From Kluyvera sp046569695 (lineage in GTDB: Bacteria > Pseudomonadota > Gammaproteobacteria > Enterobacterales > Enterobacteriaceae), in the NCBI RefSeq assembly GCF_046569695.1, contig NZ_JBKHUI010000003.1, positions 62,001-126,000 on the forward strand: 64,000 bases of DNA. Reading direction: 5' to 3'. Of the stretch, positions 14,926 through 24,470 are shown one piece after another. The number at the start of each line of letters is the position of its first letter. Positions within the stretch are counted from its first letter, which is position 1. Position numbers and translations under genes: made by a program. Below the pieces are notes generated by a model. It was not told the DNA's origin. It was given only the letters and a program-made list of their open reading frames with translations, and did not search any database.

Positions 14926-17073
14926 ATGGGCACACTGATGATCTTTACCGTAGCGATACTGGTCTGCGCCGTGCTGGTCGGTTGGCTCTTGCGTAAACGG
15001 ACGAAACGTCTTCAACTGCCGTGGCTGCACCAATTTCCAGGTGCCACCACGCGGAAACTCACCGATGAAGAGCGCCAGGGCGTTGAAAACTACCTTAGCT
15101 ATCTTAATCAGGATCAGCAGATGCCGGCGTCCGGCGCGACTATCGCCCCTGCGGCGCTGACGCTCACGCCGCAGAGCAACACCGTTTTTACGCTGACGCG
15201 CGCCATTACCCGCTACGGCATCACCACCGATGATCCTAATAAGTGGCGCTATTTCCTCGACTCCGTGGAAGTGCATCTGCCGCCGTTCTGGGAACAGCAC
15301 ATTACCGATGAGAACAGTATTGAGCTTATCGCCACCGACGACGTGCCGCTGGTCATTGGCCTGAACGGTCATTCGCTTAAGAGCTACTCGCCTGAAAATA
15401 AAAGCTTTGCCCTGGAGCCATCCTCTTCGACTCAGGCCTCTATCCGCGGTGAAGAGAGTGAGCAGATTGAGCTGCTCAACATTCGCCAGGAAACCCATGA
15501 AGAGCACGCCCTTAGCCGCCCTGACGGCCTGCGAGAAGCGCTGCTGATCGTCGCCGCCTTCATTCTCTTCTACTGCGGCCTGATCGCCCCGGCAGTGTTT
15601 ACGCCGTGGATTTTCGGCATCGCGGTTCTGTTGCTGTGCGCCGGGCTATGGGGGCTATTTGCGCCACCGACCAGGTCATCGCTGCGTGAGATCCACTGCC
15701 TGCGCGGTACGCCAAAGCGTTGGGGTCTGTTCGGTGAGAACGATCAGGAACAGATCAATAACATCTCTCTTGGGATCATCGACTTAATCTACCCTCGCCA
15801 TTGGCAGCCGTTTGTGGCCCAGGATCTGGGACAGAAAACGGATATTGATATCTATCTGGATAGACACGTGGTGCGCCAGGGACGTTTTCTCTCCCTGCAT
15901 GATGAAGTCAAAAACTTCCCGCTCCAGCACTGGCTGCGCAGCGTCGTTATCGGCGGCGGCGCACTGCTGGTAGCCATCATGATGTGGGTCAGCGTGCCGC
16001 TGAACATGCCGTTCAAATTTACCCTTTCCTGGCTTAAAGGTGCGCAAACCATTGAGGCCAAAGACGTTCGCCAGCTGCAGCAGACGGGCGTCCGCGTCGG
16101 CGATACGCTGCACATCAGCGGAACGGGGATGTGTAACATCCATTCGCCGGGAACCTGGACGGCACAGGAGAGCTCACCGTTCCTGCCGTTCGACTGTTCA
16201 CAAATTATCTGGAACGATGCCCCTCGCCTGCCGCTGCCGGAATCAGAAACCGTCAATAAGGCGACTGCGCTGGTGCAGGCTGTCAACCGTCAGTTACACC
16301 CAACGGCGGATGATGATTCGCGCGTTAGCCCCGCGCTGCGTTCGGCTATTCAGAAATCCGGTATGGTGCTGCTGGACGACTTCGCCGATATCGTGCTGAA
16401 AACCAAAGATCTCTGTTCCGCCGCCGATGACTGTGTGCGCCTGAAAAATGCGCTGGTGAACCTCGGCAACACCCGCGACTGGGATGCGCTGGTGAAGCGC
16501 GCCAACTCCGGCAAGCTCGACGGCGTCAACGTTCTGCTGCGCCCGGTCAGCGCCGAGTCGCTGGACAACCTGGTCGATACCTCCACCGCGCCGTTTATTC
16601 TGCGCGAAACCGCACGCGCGGCGCAGGCGCTGAACAGCCCGGCTCCGGGCGGTTTCCTGATCACCAGCGATGAAGGCAGTGATTTCGTCAGCCAGCCTTA
16701 TCCCAACACCATGCTGTACGACTATCCAGCCAGCGAGCAGTGGGGAGAGTTTCAACGGCTGGCGGGGATGCTGATGCATACGCCATTCCATGCCGAAGGG
16801 ATCGTCACCAATCTCTATACCGACGCCAACGGCACGCAGCACATCAACCTGCACCGGATGCCGGACAGCAGCGGGCTGTGGCATTATCTGGCCACCACGC
16901 TGCTGATGCTCGCAATGATTGTTTGTGCGGTATACAACGGTATACAGGCGCTGCGCCGCTATCATCGCCATCGTGAACGTCTGGCTGACATTCAGAAATA
17001 TTATGAGAGCTGCACCAACCCCGTGCTGCTTTCCGCCCCTGAAGAGTTCAAGTCTGATTTTCCAACGCACTAA
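14926..17073 (+). CDS. igaA: IgaA, inner-membrane repressor of the Rcs phosphorelay
   Basis: A 715-residue membrane protein (711 in E. coli, where it is called YrfF/IgaA). The first span is at residues 4-22 (LMIFTVAILVCAVLVGWLL). A cytoplasmic region follows with TRKLTDEERQGVENYL and PNKWRYFLDSVEVHLPPFWEQ, then two spans near residues 205-245, another near 340-360, a large periplasmic domain and a last span near 645-665. Periplasmic cysteines occur in ISGTGMCNIH, LPFDCSQIIW and KDLCSAADDCVRLK, the four conserved in the family. It restrains RcsD/RcsC signalling; in Salmonella and E. coli loss is lethal unless Rcs is inactive. It heads igaA-yrfG-hslR-hslO. Confidence 0.95.
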   Translation: MGTLMIFTVAILVCAVLVGWLLRKRTKRLQLPWLHQFPGATTRKLTDEERQGVENYLSYLNQDQQMPASGATIAPAALTLTPQSNTVFTLTRAITRYGITTDDPNKWRYFLDSVEVHLPPFWEQHITDENSIELIATDDVPLVIGLNGHSLKSYSPENKSFALEPSSSTQASIRGEESEQIELLNIRQETHEEHALSRPDGLREALLIVAAFILFYCGLIAPAVFTPWIFGIAVLLLCAGLWGLFAPPTRSSLREIHCLRGTPKRWGLFGENDQEQINNISLGIIDLIYPRHWQPFVAQDLGQKTDIDIYLDRHVVRQGRFLSLHDEVKNFPLQHWLRSVVIGGGALLVAIMMWVSVPLNMPFKFTLSWLKGAQTIEAKDVRQLQQTGVRVGDTLHISGTGMCNIHSPGTWTAQESSPFLPFDCSQIIWNDAPRLPLPESETVNKATALVQAVNRQLHPTADDDSRVSPALRSAIQKSGMVLLDDFADIVLKTKDLCSAADDCVRLKNALVNLGNTRDWDALVKRANSGKLDGVNVLLRPVSAESLDNLVDTSTAPFILRETARAAQALNSPAPGGFLITSDEGSDFVSQPYPNTMLYDYPASEQWGEFQRLAGMLMHTPFHAEGIVTNLYTDANGTQHINLHRMPDSSGLWHYLATTLLMLAMIVCAVYNGIQALRRYHRHRERLADIQKYYESCTNPVLLSAPEEFKSDFPTH

Positions 17074-17089
17074 GCCTCATAGTCATCAT

Positions 17090-17116
17090 CGCGACAGGTT
17101 ATGTTAATCTGTCGCG
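17090..17116 (+). terminator. Hairpin between igaA and yrfG
   Basis: CGCGACAG (17090-17097) pairs with CTGTCGCG (17109-17116), loop of 11 bases, followed only by CATTTCTT. It is a weak terminator or an mRNA processing/attenuation structure between cotranscribed genes. Confidence 0.45.
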
Positions 17117-17141
17117 CATTTCTTCCGTCTGGAGACCCACC

Positions 17142-17810
17142 ATGCATTTTGATATCGCCTGGCGCGAGGTAGATACCGTTCTTCTGGACATGGATGGCAC
17201 GCTGCTCGACCTCGCTTTCGATAACTATTTCTGGCAAAAGCTGGTGCCGGAAACCTACGGCGCCAAGCTTGGGATTACGCCGCAAGCGGCGCAGGAAGCC
17301 ATTCGCCAGGAGTACCATGCGGTGCAACATACGCTAAACTGGTACTGTCTGGATTACTGGAGCGATCGTTTGGGCCTCGATATCTGTTCGATGACCAGCG
17401 AACAAGGGCCGCGCGCGGTGCTGCGTGAAGATACCATTCCGTTCCTGAACGCGCTGAAAGCCAGCGGCAAGCGCCGCATCCTGCTGACCAACGCCCATCC
17501 GCACAACCTGGCGGTGAAGCTGGAACACACCGGTCTCGGCGAGCACCTTGATTTATTACTTTCCACCCATACATTTGGTTATCCGAAAGAGGATCAGCGG
17601 TTATGGCGGGCAGTTGAGGAACATACGGGTCTGGATGCCGAGCGCACGTTATTTATTGACGATAGCGAACCCATCCTGGATGCCGCCGCCCACTTTGGGA
17701 TCCGCTATTGCCTCGGTGTGACCAACCCCGACTCCGGCCTTGCGGAAAAGCAGTACCTGCGTCATCCCGCGCTTAACGATTACCGTCGTCTGATCCCCTC
17801 ACTGCAGTGA
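17142..17810 (+). CDS. yrfG: GMP/IMP 5'-nucleotidase YrfG
   Basis: HAD-superfamily phosphatase of 222 residues. Motif I LLDMDGTLLDLAFDN (residues about 14-28), motif II LLTNAHP, motif III in TFGYPKEDQRLW and motif IV LFIDDSEPILDAAAHFG are all present. E. coli YrfG hydrolyses GMP and IMP. It starts 68 bases after igaA with CTGGAG as ribosome-binding site and ends 10 bases before hslR, so it sits in the igaA-yrfG-hslR-hslO run. Confidence 0.93.
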   Translation: MHFDIAWREVDTVLLDMDGTLLDLAFDNYFWQKLVPETYGAKLGITPQAAQEAIRQEYHAVQHTLNWYCLDYWSDRLGLDICSMTSEQGPRAVLREDTIPFLNALKASGKRRILLTNAHPHNLAVKLEHTGLGEHLDLLLSTHTFGYPKEDQRLWRAVEEHTGLDAERTLFIDDSEPILDAAAHFGIRYCLGVTNPDSGLAEKQYLRHPALNDYRRLIPSLQ

Positions 17811-17820
17811 AGGAGCGACC

Positions 17821-18222
17821 ATGAAAGAGAAGTCTACCGAAGGCGTCAGGCTTGATAAGTGGCTCTGGGCCGCGCGGTTTTATAAAACGCGCGCCGTGGC
17901 CCGAGAGATGATTGAAGGCGGTAAGGTTCACTACAACGGGCAGCGCAGCAAGCCCAGCAAAGTGGTTGAACTGAACGCCCAGCTGACGCTTCGCCAGGGA
18001 AACGATGAGCGCACCGTGGTGGTGAAAGGCATCACCGAGCAGCGGCGTCCGGCGACGGAGGCGGTCTCGCTTTATGAAGAGACGGCGGAAAGTATCGAGA
18101 AGCGCGAAAAAGTCGCCCTGGCGCGCAAGCTAAATGCGCTGACCATGCCGCATCCGGACAGACGGCCGGATAAAAAAGAGCGGCGCGACCTGATGAGATT
18201 TAAATACGGCGACAGTGAATAA
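17821..18222 (+). CDS. hslR: Heat-shock protein 15 (ribosome-associated)
   Basis: S4-domain RNA-binding protein of 133 residues that binds free 50S subunits carrying a stalled nascent chain. The S4 fold is at residues about 9-70 (VRLDKWLWAARFYKTRAVAREMIEGGKVHYNGQ), with a basic C-terminal tail (HPDRRPDKKERRDLMRFKYG). AAGGAG lies immediately upstream and overlaps the yrfG stop region. It is paired with hslO. Confidence 0.95.
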   Translation: MKEKSTEGVRLDKWLWAARFYKTRAVAREMIEGGKVHYNGQRSKPSKVVELNAQLTLRQGNDERTVVVKGITEQRRPATEAVSLYEETAESIEKREKVALARKLNALTMPHPDRRPDKKERRDLMRFKYGDSE

Positions 18223-18245
18223 CTGCCACCCCAAGAGAGAAAATT

Positions 18246-19124
18246 ATGACTCAACACGATCAATTACATCGCTATCTGTTTGAAAACTACGCCGTGCGTG
18301 GCGAACTGGTCACCGTATCCGAAACGCTCGAACAGATCCTGGCAGGCCATAACTATCCGCAGCCGGTGAAAAATGTGCTGTCCGAGCTGCTGGTCGCCAC
18401 CAGCCTGCTGACCGCAACGCTGAAATTTGACGGCGATATCACCGTGCAGCTGCAGGGCGATGGCCCAATGACGCTGGCGGTGATCAACGGTAACAACCAC
18501 CAGCAGCTGCGCGGCGTCGCGCGCGTGCAGGGCGATATTCCGGCAGACGCCGACCTGAAAACGCTTATCGGCAACGGCTATCTGGTGATCACCATTACGC
18601 CTGCCGAAGGCGAGCGCTATCAGGGCGTCGTGGGTCTGGAAGGTGATACGCTGGCGGCCTGCCTGGAAGATTACTTCCAGCGCTCTGAGCAGTTGCCAAC
18701 CCGTCTGATTATCCGTACCGGCGAATCAGACGGTAAGCCAGCGGCGGGCGGGATGCTGCTGCAGGTTATGCCTGCACAGAACGCGCAGCCGGAAGATTTC
18801 GAACACCTGGCGGCACTGACCGACACCATCAAGGCCGAAGAGCTGTTCACGCTGCCGGCTAACGATGTACTGTGGCGTCTGTACCACGAAGAAGAAGTCA
18901 CTCTGTACGATCCGCAGGACGTGGAGTTCAAGTGCACCTGTTCACGTGAACGCTGCGCCGGTGCGCTGAAAACCCTGCCGGACGAGGAAATTAACAGCAT
19001 CCTCGAAGAAGAAGGCGAAATTGATATGCATTGTGATTACTGCGGTAGCCACTATGTGTTCAACGCGATGGATATTGCGGAAATCCGCAATAACGCGGCA
19101 CCATCTGACCCGCAGGTTCATTAA
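18246..19124 (+). CDS. hslO: Redox-regulated chaperone Hsp33
   Basis: A 292-residue cytoplasmic holdase activated by oxidation. The N-terminal core (HRYLFENYAVRGELVTVSET) is followed by the C-terminal redox switch with the zinc-binding cysteines CTC and CDYC (KCTCSRERC ... MHCDYCGSHY). All four zinc ligands plus additional Cys are present, so the switch is intact. It is the last gene of igaA-yrfG-hslR-hslO and is followed by a REP-like element. Confidence 0.96.
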   Translation: MTQHDQLHRYLFENYAVRGELVTVSETLEQILAGHNYPQPVKNVLSELLVATSLLTATLKFDGDITVQLQGDGPMTLAVINGNNHQQLRGVARVQGDIPADADLKTLIGNGYLVITITPAEGERYQGVVGLEGDTLAACLEDYFQRSEQLPTRLIIRTGESDGKPAAGGMLLQVMPAQNAQPEDFEHLAALTDTIKAEELFTLPANDVLWRLYHEEEVTLYDPQDVEFKCTCSRERCAGALKTLPDEEINSILEEEGEIDMHCDYCGSHYVFNAMDIAEIRNNAAPSDPQVH

Positions 19125-19136
19125 GTTCTGAGCCTT

Positions 19137-19205
19137 TCCCGGCGTCACTTCGTTCGACCGGGCTACATCTCATCGTAGCCCGACCAAGCGCAGCGCCGCC
19201 GGGGA
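19137..19205. repeat. REP-like element after hslO
   Basis: CCCGGCGTCACTTCGTTCGACCGGGCTAC is inverted against GTAGCCCGACCAAGCGCAGCGCCGCCGGGG, giving a paired (BIME-like) arrangement between the convergent hslO and yhgE genes. Confidence 0.78.
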
Positions 19206-19208
19206 AAA

Positions 19209-20927
19209 TCAGCGCCGATACTCCAGCACCACCGTCTCATCCCCCAGCGTAATATCTTGCCACGCCTTCGGTTTCGAACCTAACGTCCCATCATTCGCTG
19301 CCTGCAGCAGTTTCGCCTTGTTCACGCCGGATGGCAGCGACGCACTCGCTTTATATTCCCAGCCCTTATCACCCTGACCAAAGACCAGAACGGTACGATC
19401 GCCAAAGGCATACAGCACCTGCTCCGCCTTGCCATCACTGTTCAGATCCTGGCTCGCCAGCACGCAGCTATCAGGCTCACCGCAAGATTCCACCAGATAA
19501 CGACGCTCAATCACCGCCGTCCATAGCGCATCATCCGGTGGTGTACTGCCCGGCAGCACCAGCACGTTTTTCGCCAACACGGCGGCAGTCAGTTTTACCG
19601 TCGGGCTAAGATCGCCGCTCAGCAGGCGCTTAAGCTGCTGCTGACGCTTCGCATCTTTGGTGAACTCGTTATCTTTCTGAAGCTCAAGCAGCGCCTCGCG
19701 CCCCGGCTTGCCGCTGTGCGACAGCATGTACAGGCTGACCTGGTCGGCATTGATTTTCCCGCTGTAGTAACGCGCCATGTGGCTATTCACGCTGATGCGC
19801 CAGCTGTCCAGCACCGGCGTATACAGTAGCGCCAGCAGCACCAGTCCCAGCAATGATACCGACAGATGCACCTTTCCGAGTGCAGAGGAGGGATCGTCGC
19901 GGCGACGGAGCAGGCTCAGCAAATAGCCCACCGACCAGACCAGCAGAACCACCACCACCAGCACGCCGTGAAGACGGTCTGACGTCCAGCCATACTGTCC
20001 AATGCGCACCCACAGCGCCCAGGCGGCAATCAGCACGTATACCGGCGAGAGCATCACAGCGGCCAGAATCAGGCCACGCAGTGGCCGTGGATAAGCCAGG
20101 CGCGTCTTGTTTGGCTCCCAAACCATCGCCGTCAGCAGCAGTTGCACAAAGGCCAGCGCCGAGAGCAGCCCCGCGGCGGAAAAACGTTCGGAAATGACCG
20201 TCACGCCCGCAAACGGCAGCGTAACCAGAAACAGCAGCGCCAGCAGCGATACCAGCGGTAGTAGTCCGGTGGCAATCAGCGCCAGCAGTTTGTGGATAGC
20301 GGCAATCAGTCGTTCATTCTGGCGGGCAAGGATCACCGCCAGCGAGGTCACCAGGCCAATGCAGATAAAGACAAACCACTGCGTATCGAAGAACAGGTGC
20401 GAAAAGAAGGTAATATTGGCCAGTTCAAACAGCCCGCCCCAGAGTAGCAAAACCAGCCATACCAGGCCGTTGGCGACACCAATCAGCAGCAGCGTCAGTG
20501 CGTTCTGCCACTGCTGGGCATAAAAGTGCGCATAACGCGCCACGCCGGGCGGAGGTTGAAGGCGAAACTGCATCCACGGAAGGGCCAGCAGCGCCATCAG
20601 CAGCAGGCACCAGCCGTAGGTCCATAGCGCATCGTACTGCCGCCAGTGTTCTTCCTCGTTGAGGTTGAACTTAAGCCAGCCTCCCATCCCCAATACCACC
20701 ACCAGCACCACCGCTAGCCAGCACCACAGCGCGCGCTGTTTGAAGGAGACCACAGTAAACAGCAGCACAGAAGATAATGCCAGGCTTCCCGGCAAGGCGT
20801 AAAACATCCAGCCGCTGTTTGTAGGGATCAGATACATTGTTAGTAAATAGCACAAGAGCCCTTGTATGACGCCGGTTAGCACCATACCCCAGCGCGTGGG
20901 GGGAGAAAGAGGAGTCACAGCATCCAT
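19209..20927 (-). CDS. yhgE: Multi-spanning inner-membrane protein YhgE
   Basis: A 572-residue membrane protein (574 in E. coli). The ATG at 20925-20927 (MDAVTPLSPPTRWGMVLTG) is preferred over an upstream start because it matches the family N-terminus. About ten to eleven hydrophobic spans run from residue 14 to about 385 (for example LLCYLLTMYLIP, LALSSVLLFTVV, LALLFLVTLPFAGVTVI). A soluble C-terminal domain of about 170 residues contains DLNSDGKAEQVLYAFGDRTVLVF, a calcium-loop-like DxNxDG motif. Function is unknown; I recognise the family only by its location between hslO and pckA and by overall pattern. The last bases abut a REP-like element. Confidence 0.85.
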   Translation of the reverse strand: MDAVTPLSPPTRWGMVLTGVIQGLLCYLLTMYLIPTNSGWMFYALPGSLALSSVLLFTVVSFKQRALWCWLAVVLVVVLGMGGWLKFNLNEEEHWRQYDALWTYGWCLLLMALLALPWMQFRLQPPPGVARYAHFYAQQWQNALTLLLIGVANGLVWLVLLLWGGLFELANITFFSHLFFDTQWFVFICIGLVTSLAVILARQNERLIAAIHKLLALIATGLLPLVSLLALLFLVTLPFAGVTVISERFSAAGLLSALAFVQLLLTAMVWEPNKTRLAYPRPLRGLILAAVMLSPVYVLIAAWALWVRIGQYGWTSDRLHGVLVVVVLLVWSVGYLLSLLRRRDDPSSALGKVHLSVSLLGLVLLALLYTPVLDSWRISVNSHMARYYSGKINADQVSLYMLSHSGKPGREALLELQKDNEFTKDAKRQQQLKRLLSGDLSPTVKLTAAVLAKNVLVLPGSTPPDDALWTAVIERRYLVESCGEPDSCVLASQDLNSDGKAEQVLYAFGDRTVLVFGQGDKGWEYKASASLPSGVNKAKLLQAANDGTLGSKPKAWQDITLGDETVVLEYRR

Positions 20928-21295
20928 ATCGATATTCCCGTTCCAGAAGTGAAGAAAAAACGCGTTTCGCGTACCGATCAGCACCTAAAAGTCAAATTTT
21001 GTACAGCGTGGTGAATCGATTTTTTCTCTGAAAGCATTACGTAATTTTCTTTCATAAATGCGATTAATTTCACATTTACGCCGTTCATTAAACCATTTTG
21101 TAACCATTTAAGAACATTCGTGCCAATTGCGGGGCTTTTCCTGTCATAATCCCTGTCGCTTCGTGACAGGAGTCACAATGTTTTCGTAAGTAAGACGTTT
21201 GTCGGGATACGTAAATCTATGAGCCTGGTCGCGGTCAACACCCCTAAAATACCCATAGAATTTATAGCAGTACATATTGGCTAAGGAGCAGTGAA
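20928..21295. promoter_or_regulatory. yhgE-pckA divergent control region
   Basis: This 368-base region carries a strong CRP-like site (21056-21077) and a candidate pckA -10, CATAAT at 21145-21150, without a good -35. A short inverted repeat GTGAC-AGGA-GTCAC lies between this -10 and the gene. The layout fits a cAMP-CRP-activated pckA promoter with a leader of about 140 bases. Confidence 0.55.
21056..21077 (+). promoter_or_regulatory. CRP-like binding site for pckA
   Basis: The core is TGCGA (21059-21063), six bases, TCACA (21070-21074), flanked by AAA and TTT exactly as in the consensus AAATGTGA-N6-TCACATTT; one core base differs. It is centred about 90 bases before the likely pckA transcription start. 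Catabolite control of pckA is established in E. coli. Confidence 0.75.
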
Positions 21296-22912
21296 ATGCG
21301 CAACGGTATAACCCCGCAGGACCTCAAGGCTTATGGTATTAACGACGCACAGGATATCGTCTACAACCCCGACTACGATACATTGTATCAAGAAGAACTC
21401 GATCCTAACCTGGAAGGTTATGAGCGCGGTGTCTTAACGAACCTGGGTGCAATTTCTGTCGATACCGGTATCTTTACCGGCCGTTCTCCAAAGGACAAAT
21501 ATATCGTTCGCGACGACACAACGCGCGACACAGTATGGTGGTCTGATAAGGGTAACGGCAAAAATGACAACAAACCGCTGTCGCCTGAAATCTGGCAACA
21601 TCTAAAAGGCCTGGTCTCCCAGCAACTGTCCGGCAAGCGCCTGTTCATCATCGATGCCTACTGCGGCGCGAATGAAGACACTCGCCTGTCCGTCCGCTTT
21701 ATTACTGAAGTCGCCTGGCAGGCGCACTTCGTGAAGAACATGTTTATCCGCCCAACCGATGAAGAGCTGAAGACCTTCAAGCCAGACTTTATCGTGATGA
21801 ACGGCGCAAAATGCACCAACCCACAGTGGAAAGAACAGGGCCTCAACTCGGAAAACTTTGTCGCGTTTAACCTGACAGAGCGCATCCAGCTGATCGGCGG
21901 GACCTGGTACGGCGGCGAAATGAAAAAAGGGATGTTCTCTATCATGAACTACCTGCTGCCGTTGCAGGGAATCGCATCCATGCACTGCTCGGCTAACGTC
22001 GGCGAAAAAGGTGACGTGGCGGTCTTCTTCGGCCTATCCGGCACCGGTAAAACCACCCTCTCCACCGATCCGAAACGTCGTCTGATTGGCGATGACGAAC
22101 ACGGCTGGGACGATGACGGCGTATTTAACTTTGAAGGCGGCTGCTACGCGAAGACTATCAAGCTCTCCGAAGCTGCAGAGCCTGATATCTATCACGCGAT
22201 TCGCCGCGATGCGCTGCTGGAAAACGTGGTGGTGCTGGCCGATGGCACTATCGACTTCGACGATGGTTCCAAAACCGAAAACACCCGCGTCTCCTACCCG
22301 ATTTACCACATCGACAATATCGTGAAGCCGGTGTCGAAAGCGGGTCACGCGACCAAGGTTATCTTCCTGACCGCCGATGCATTCGGGGTTCTGCCGCCGG
22401 TATCGCGCCTCACCGCCGATCAGACGCAGTACCACTTCCTCTCTGGCTTCACCGCGAAGCTGGCGGGCACCGAGCGCGGCGTCACCGAGCCAACCCCAAC
22501 CTTCTCCGCCTGCTTCGGCGCAGCCTTCCTGTCGCTGCACCCAACGCAGTACGCTGAAGTGCTGGTAAAACGCATGCAGGCCGCTGGCGCACAGGCTTAC
22601 CTGGTCAACACCGGCTGGAACGGCACCGGCAAACGTATCTCAATCCAGAATACGCGCGCGATTATCGATGCCATCCTCAACGGTTCTCTGGACAACGCTG
22701 AAACCTTCACCCTGCCTATGTTCGACCTGCAGATCCCAACCGAACTGCCGGGCGTAGACACCCACATCCTCGATCCGCGCAGCACCTACGGTTCGCCGGA
22801 ACAGTGGCAGGAAAAAGCGCAAGCGCTGGCGAAGCTGTTCATTGAGAACTTTGAGAAATACACCGATACTCCGGCAGGCGCCGCGCTGGTGAGCGCAGGG
22901 CCGAAGCTGTAA
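21296..22912 (+). CDS. pckA: Phosphoenolpyruvate carboxykinase (ATP)
   Basis: Gluconeogenic enzyme turning oxaloacetate and ATP into phosphoenolpyruvate, CO2 and ADP. It has 538 residues (540 in E. coli). TGIFTGRSPKDKYIVRDD binds oxaloacetate, FFGLSGTGKTTLSTDP near residue 250 is the P-loop kinase-1a, and LIGDDEHGWDD is kinase-2 with the metal-binding Asp. The adenine region TGWNGTGKR is present. GGAGCA lies just before the ATG. A CRP-like site upstream suits induction on gluconeogenic carbon. Confidence 0.97.
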   Translation: MRNGITPQDLKAYGINDAQDIVYNPDYDTLYQEELDPNLEGYERGVLTNLGAISVDTGIFTGRSPKDKYIVRDDTTRDTVWWSDKGNGKNDNKPLSPEIWQHLKGLVSQQLSGKRLFIIDAYCGANEDTRLSVRFITEVAWQAHFVKNMFIRPTDEELKTFKPDFIVMNGAKCTNPQWKEQGLNSENFVAFNLTERIQLIGGTWYGGEMKKGMFSIMNYLLPLQGIASMHCSANVGEKGDVAVFFGLSGTGKTTLSTDPKRRLIGDDEHGWDDDGVFNFEGGCYAKTIKLSEAAEPDIYHAIRRDALLENVVVLADGTIDFDDGSKTENTRVSYPIYHIDNIVKPVSKAGHATKVIFLTADAFGVLPPVSRLTADQTQYHFLSGFTAKLAGTERGVTEPTPTFSACFGAAFLSLHPTQYAEVLVKRMQAAGAQAYLVNTGWNGTGKRISIQNTRAIIDAILNGSLDNAETFTLPMFDLQIPTELPGVDTHILDPRSTYGSPEQWQEKAQALAKLFIENFEKYTDTPAGAALVSAGPKL

Positions 22913-22940
22913 TTAACGCTGAATTGACCTACCTGGCGTT

Positions 22941-23060
22941 TGTAGGCCGGATAAGGCGTTTACGCCGCCATCCGGCAATCGGCATCGAATTGCCTGATGG
23001 CGCTACGCTTATCAGGCCTACAAGACCCGCATCGTAGCCCGGCCAAGCGAAGCGCCGCCG
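22941..23060. repeat. Composite REP cluster after pckA (two families)
   Basis: A classical REP unit (GTAGGCCGGATAAGGCG...CGCCATCCGGC, about 22942-22976) is followed by an inverted REP unit of the GCCTGATGGCGCTACGCTTATCAGGC type (about 22992-23022). Then comes one unit of the GTAGCCCGGCCAAGCGAAGC family (23034-23060). The first unit is identical over more than 30 bases to the copy at about 61130. Confidence 0.85.
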
Positions 23061-23085
23061 CGACAGCACACCGCACCACACAAAC

Positions 23086-23119
23086 AAAAACCGCCGGGGT
23101 CTCCCCCAGCGGTTTTTTT
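23086..23119. terminator. Bidirectional terminator between pckA and envZ
   Basis: AAAAACCGC-CGGGG (from 23086) pairs with CCCC-AGCGGTTTTT (to 23117) around TCTC, followed by more T to 23119. The T-run overlaps the envZ stop codon region, so the same hairpin can end both convergent transcripts. Confidence 0.88.
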
Positions 23120-24470
23120 AGCTCTCTTTCGTCGGCGTTGGCGGACGACTTCCCGGTACCGGCAGCCAGGCGCGTATCAGCAAGCCACCGCGTTCGCTGG
23201 TATCCAACTCCAGCATCCCGTTGTGGTTATCGATAATACGCTGCACAATCGCCAGCCCCAGCCCCGTTCCGCTGATGGTACGGGCGCTATCGCCACGCAC
23301 AAACGGCTGGAACAGGTGCTTACGCTGCTCGGGTTTAATGCCCGGGCCATCATCTTCCACCTGGAACCAGGCGCGATGCGCTTCACGACCGCTGCTGACT
23401 TTAATCCAGCCGTTGCCGTAACGCGCGGCGTTCACCACCATATTGGCCAGCGCACGCTTGATAGACAGAGGATGCACCCTAACCGGGATCTCATCGTCGA
23501 ACAATGCAGTATCAATTTCGCGCTCATAGCCGCTTTCCGCTGCGATCACTTCACCCAGCACCGTGTTGAGATCGATAAACTCCAGCGGCATCTCCTGACC
23601 GGTACGCAGATAGTCAATAAACTGCTCGATGATGGCGTTGCACTCTTCAATATCTTTATTGATTGATTCGGCAAGATAACCATCTTCTTCGCCCATCATC
23701 TCCGTCGCCAGACGAATACGCGTTAGCGGCGTGCGCAGGTCATGGCTGACACCGGCCATCAGTAACGTACGGTCGTCGGAAAGCTGCTTCACGCCCGCGG
23801 CCATATGGTTAAAGGCTCGAGTCACCGAACGCACCTCTGACGCACCATATTCACGCAGCGGCGGAGGAATGATGCCCTTACCGACCTGCAGCGCAGCGTG
23901 CTCCAGGTCGACCAGGGGTCGGTTCTGGATACGGATAAATAGCCATGCGCCGCCTATCGCCAGCAGCATAATTGCCAGGGTATAGCGGAAGAGCGGAGAG
24001 AAGTCTCCCTGATGGATCTCGGTTAACGGCACGCGCACCCAAATATTGGGCGACAGCCAGGTCTTCAACCAGACCACCGGGGAGCTTTTATTGACTTCAA
24101 CGCGAACTTCAGTCGGCCCGCCCAGCTGCTGGGCCATCTGCTGACTTAAGAACTCGTAATGCTGAGCCCAGCGTAAACCGGCCTCTTCTGCGGCTTCATC
24201 GGAATAGAGTGAGATACCCAGTTCACGATAGATCTCGCGGCGAAATGCCGGCGGCACGACGAGCTGCGTGCCGTCCTCCAGCTGCAGTTTATCGGTCATC
24301 AGCATACGGACTTCATAAGCTAAGACCTTATTAAACTGCTGCAGGCTTGGCAAAATCGCGAAGTTCAACACCACAAGGTAGGTTGTCACCAGGCTGACAA
24401 ACAGCAGGGTGACAATCAACAGTAACGTGCGGGCAAATGAACTTCGAGGCGAGAAGCGCAGTCGCCTCAT
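23118..24470 (-). CDS. envZ: Osmosensor histidine kinase EnvZ
   Basis: Inner-membrane sensor kinase/phosphatase of 450 residues, the same length as in E. coli, that sets OmpR phosphorylation in response to osmolarity. The first span is about residues 16-46 (LLLIVTLLFVSLVTTYLVV), a periplasmic domain follows, and the second span is about residues 160-180. HAMP comes next, then the dimerisation helix with the phospho-acceptor MAGVSHDLRTPLTRIRL (His243). The ATP-binding domain has the N box (NMVVNAARYG), G1 (DDGPGI) and G2 (GTGLGLAIV). It overlaps ompR by 4 bases (ATGA), so it is translationally coupled. Confidence 0.97.
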   Translation of the reverse strand: MRRLRFSPRSSFARTLLLIVTLLFVSLVTTYLVVLNFAILPSLQQFNKVLAYEVRMLMTDKLQLEDGTQLVVPPAFRREIYRELGISLYSDEAAEEAGLRWAQHYEFLSQQMAQQLGGPTEVRVEVNKSSPVVWLKTWLSPNIWVRVPLTEIHQGDFSPLFRYTLAIMLLAIGGAWLFIRIQNRPLVDLEHAALQVGKGIIPPPLREYGASEVRSVTRAFNHMAAGVKQLSDDRTLLMAGVSHDLRTPLTRIRLATEMMGEEDGYLAESINKDIEECNAIIEQFIDYLRTGQEMPLEFIDLNTVLGEVIAAESGYEREIDTALFDDEIPVRVHPLSIKRALANMVVNAARYGNGWIKVSSGREAHRAWFQVEDDGPGIKPEQRKHLFQPFVRGDSARTISGTGLGLAIVQRIIDNHNGMLELDTSERGGLLIRAWLPVPGSRPPTPTKES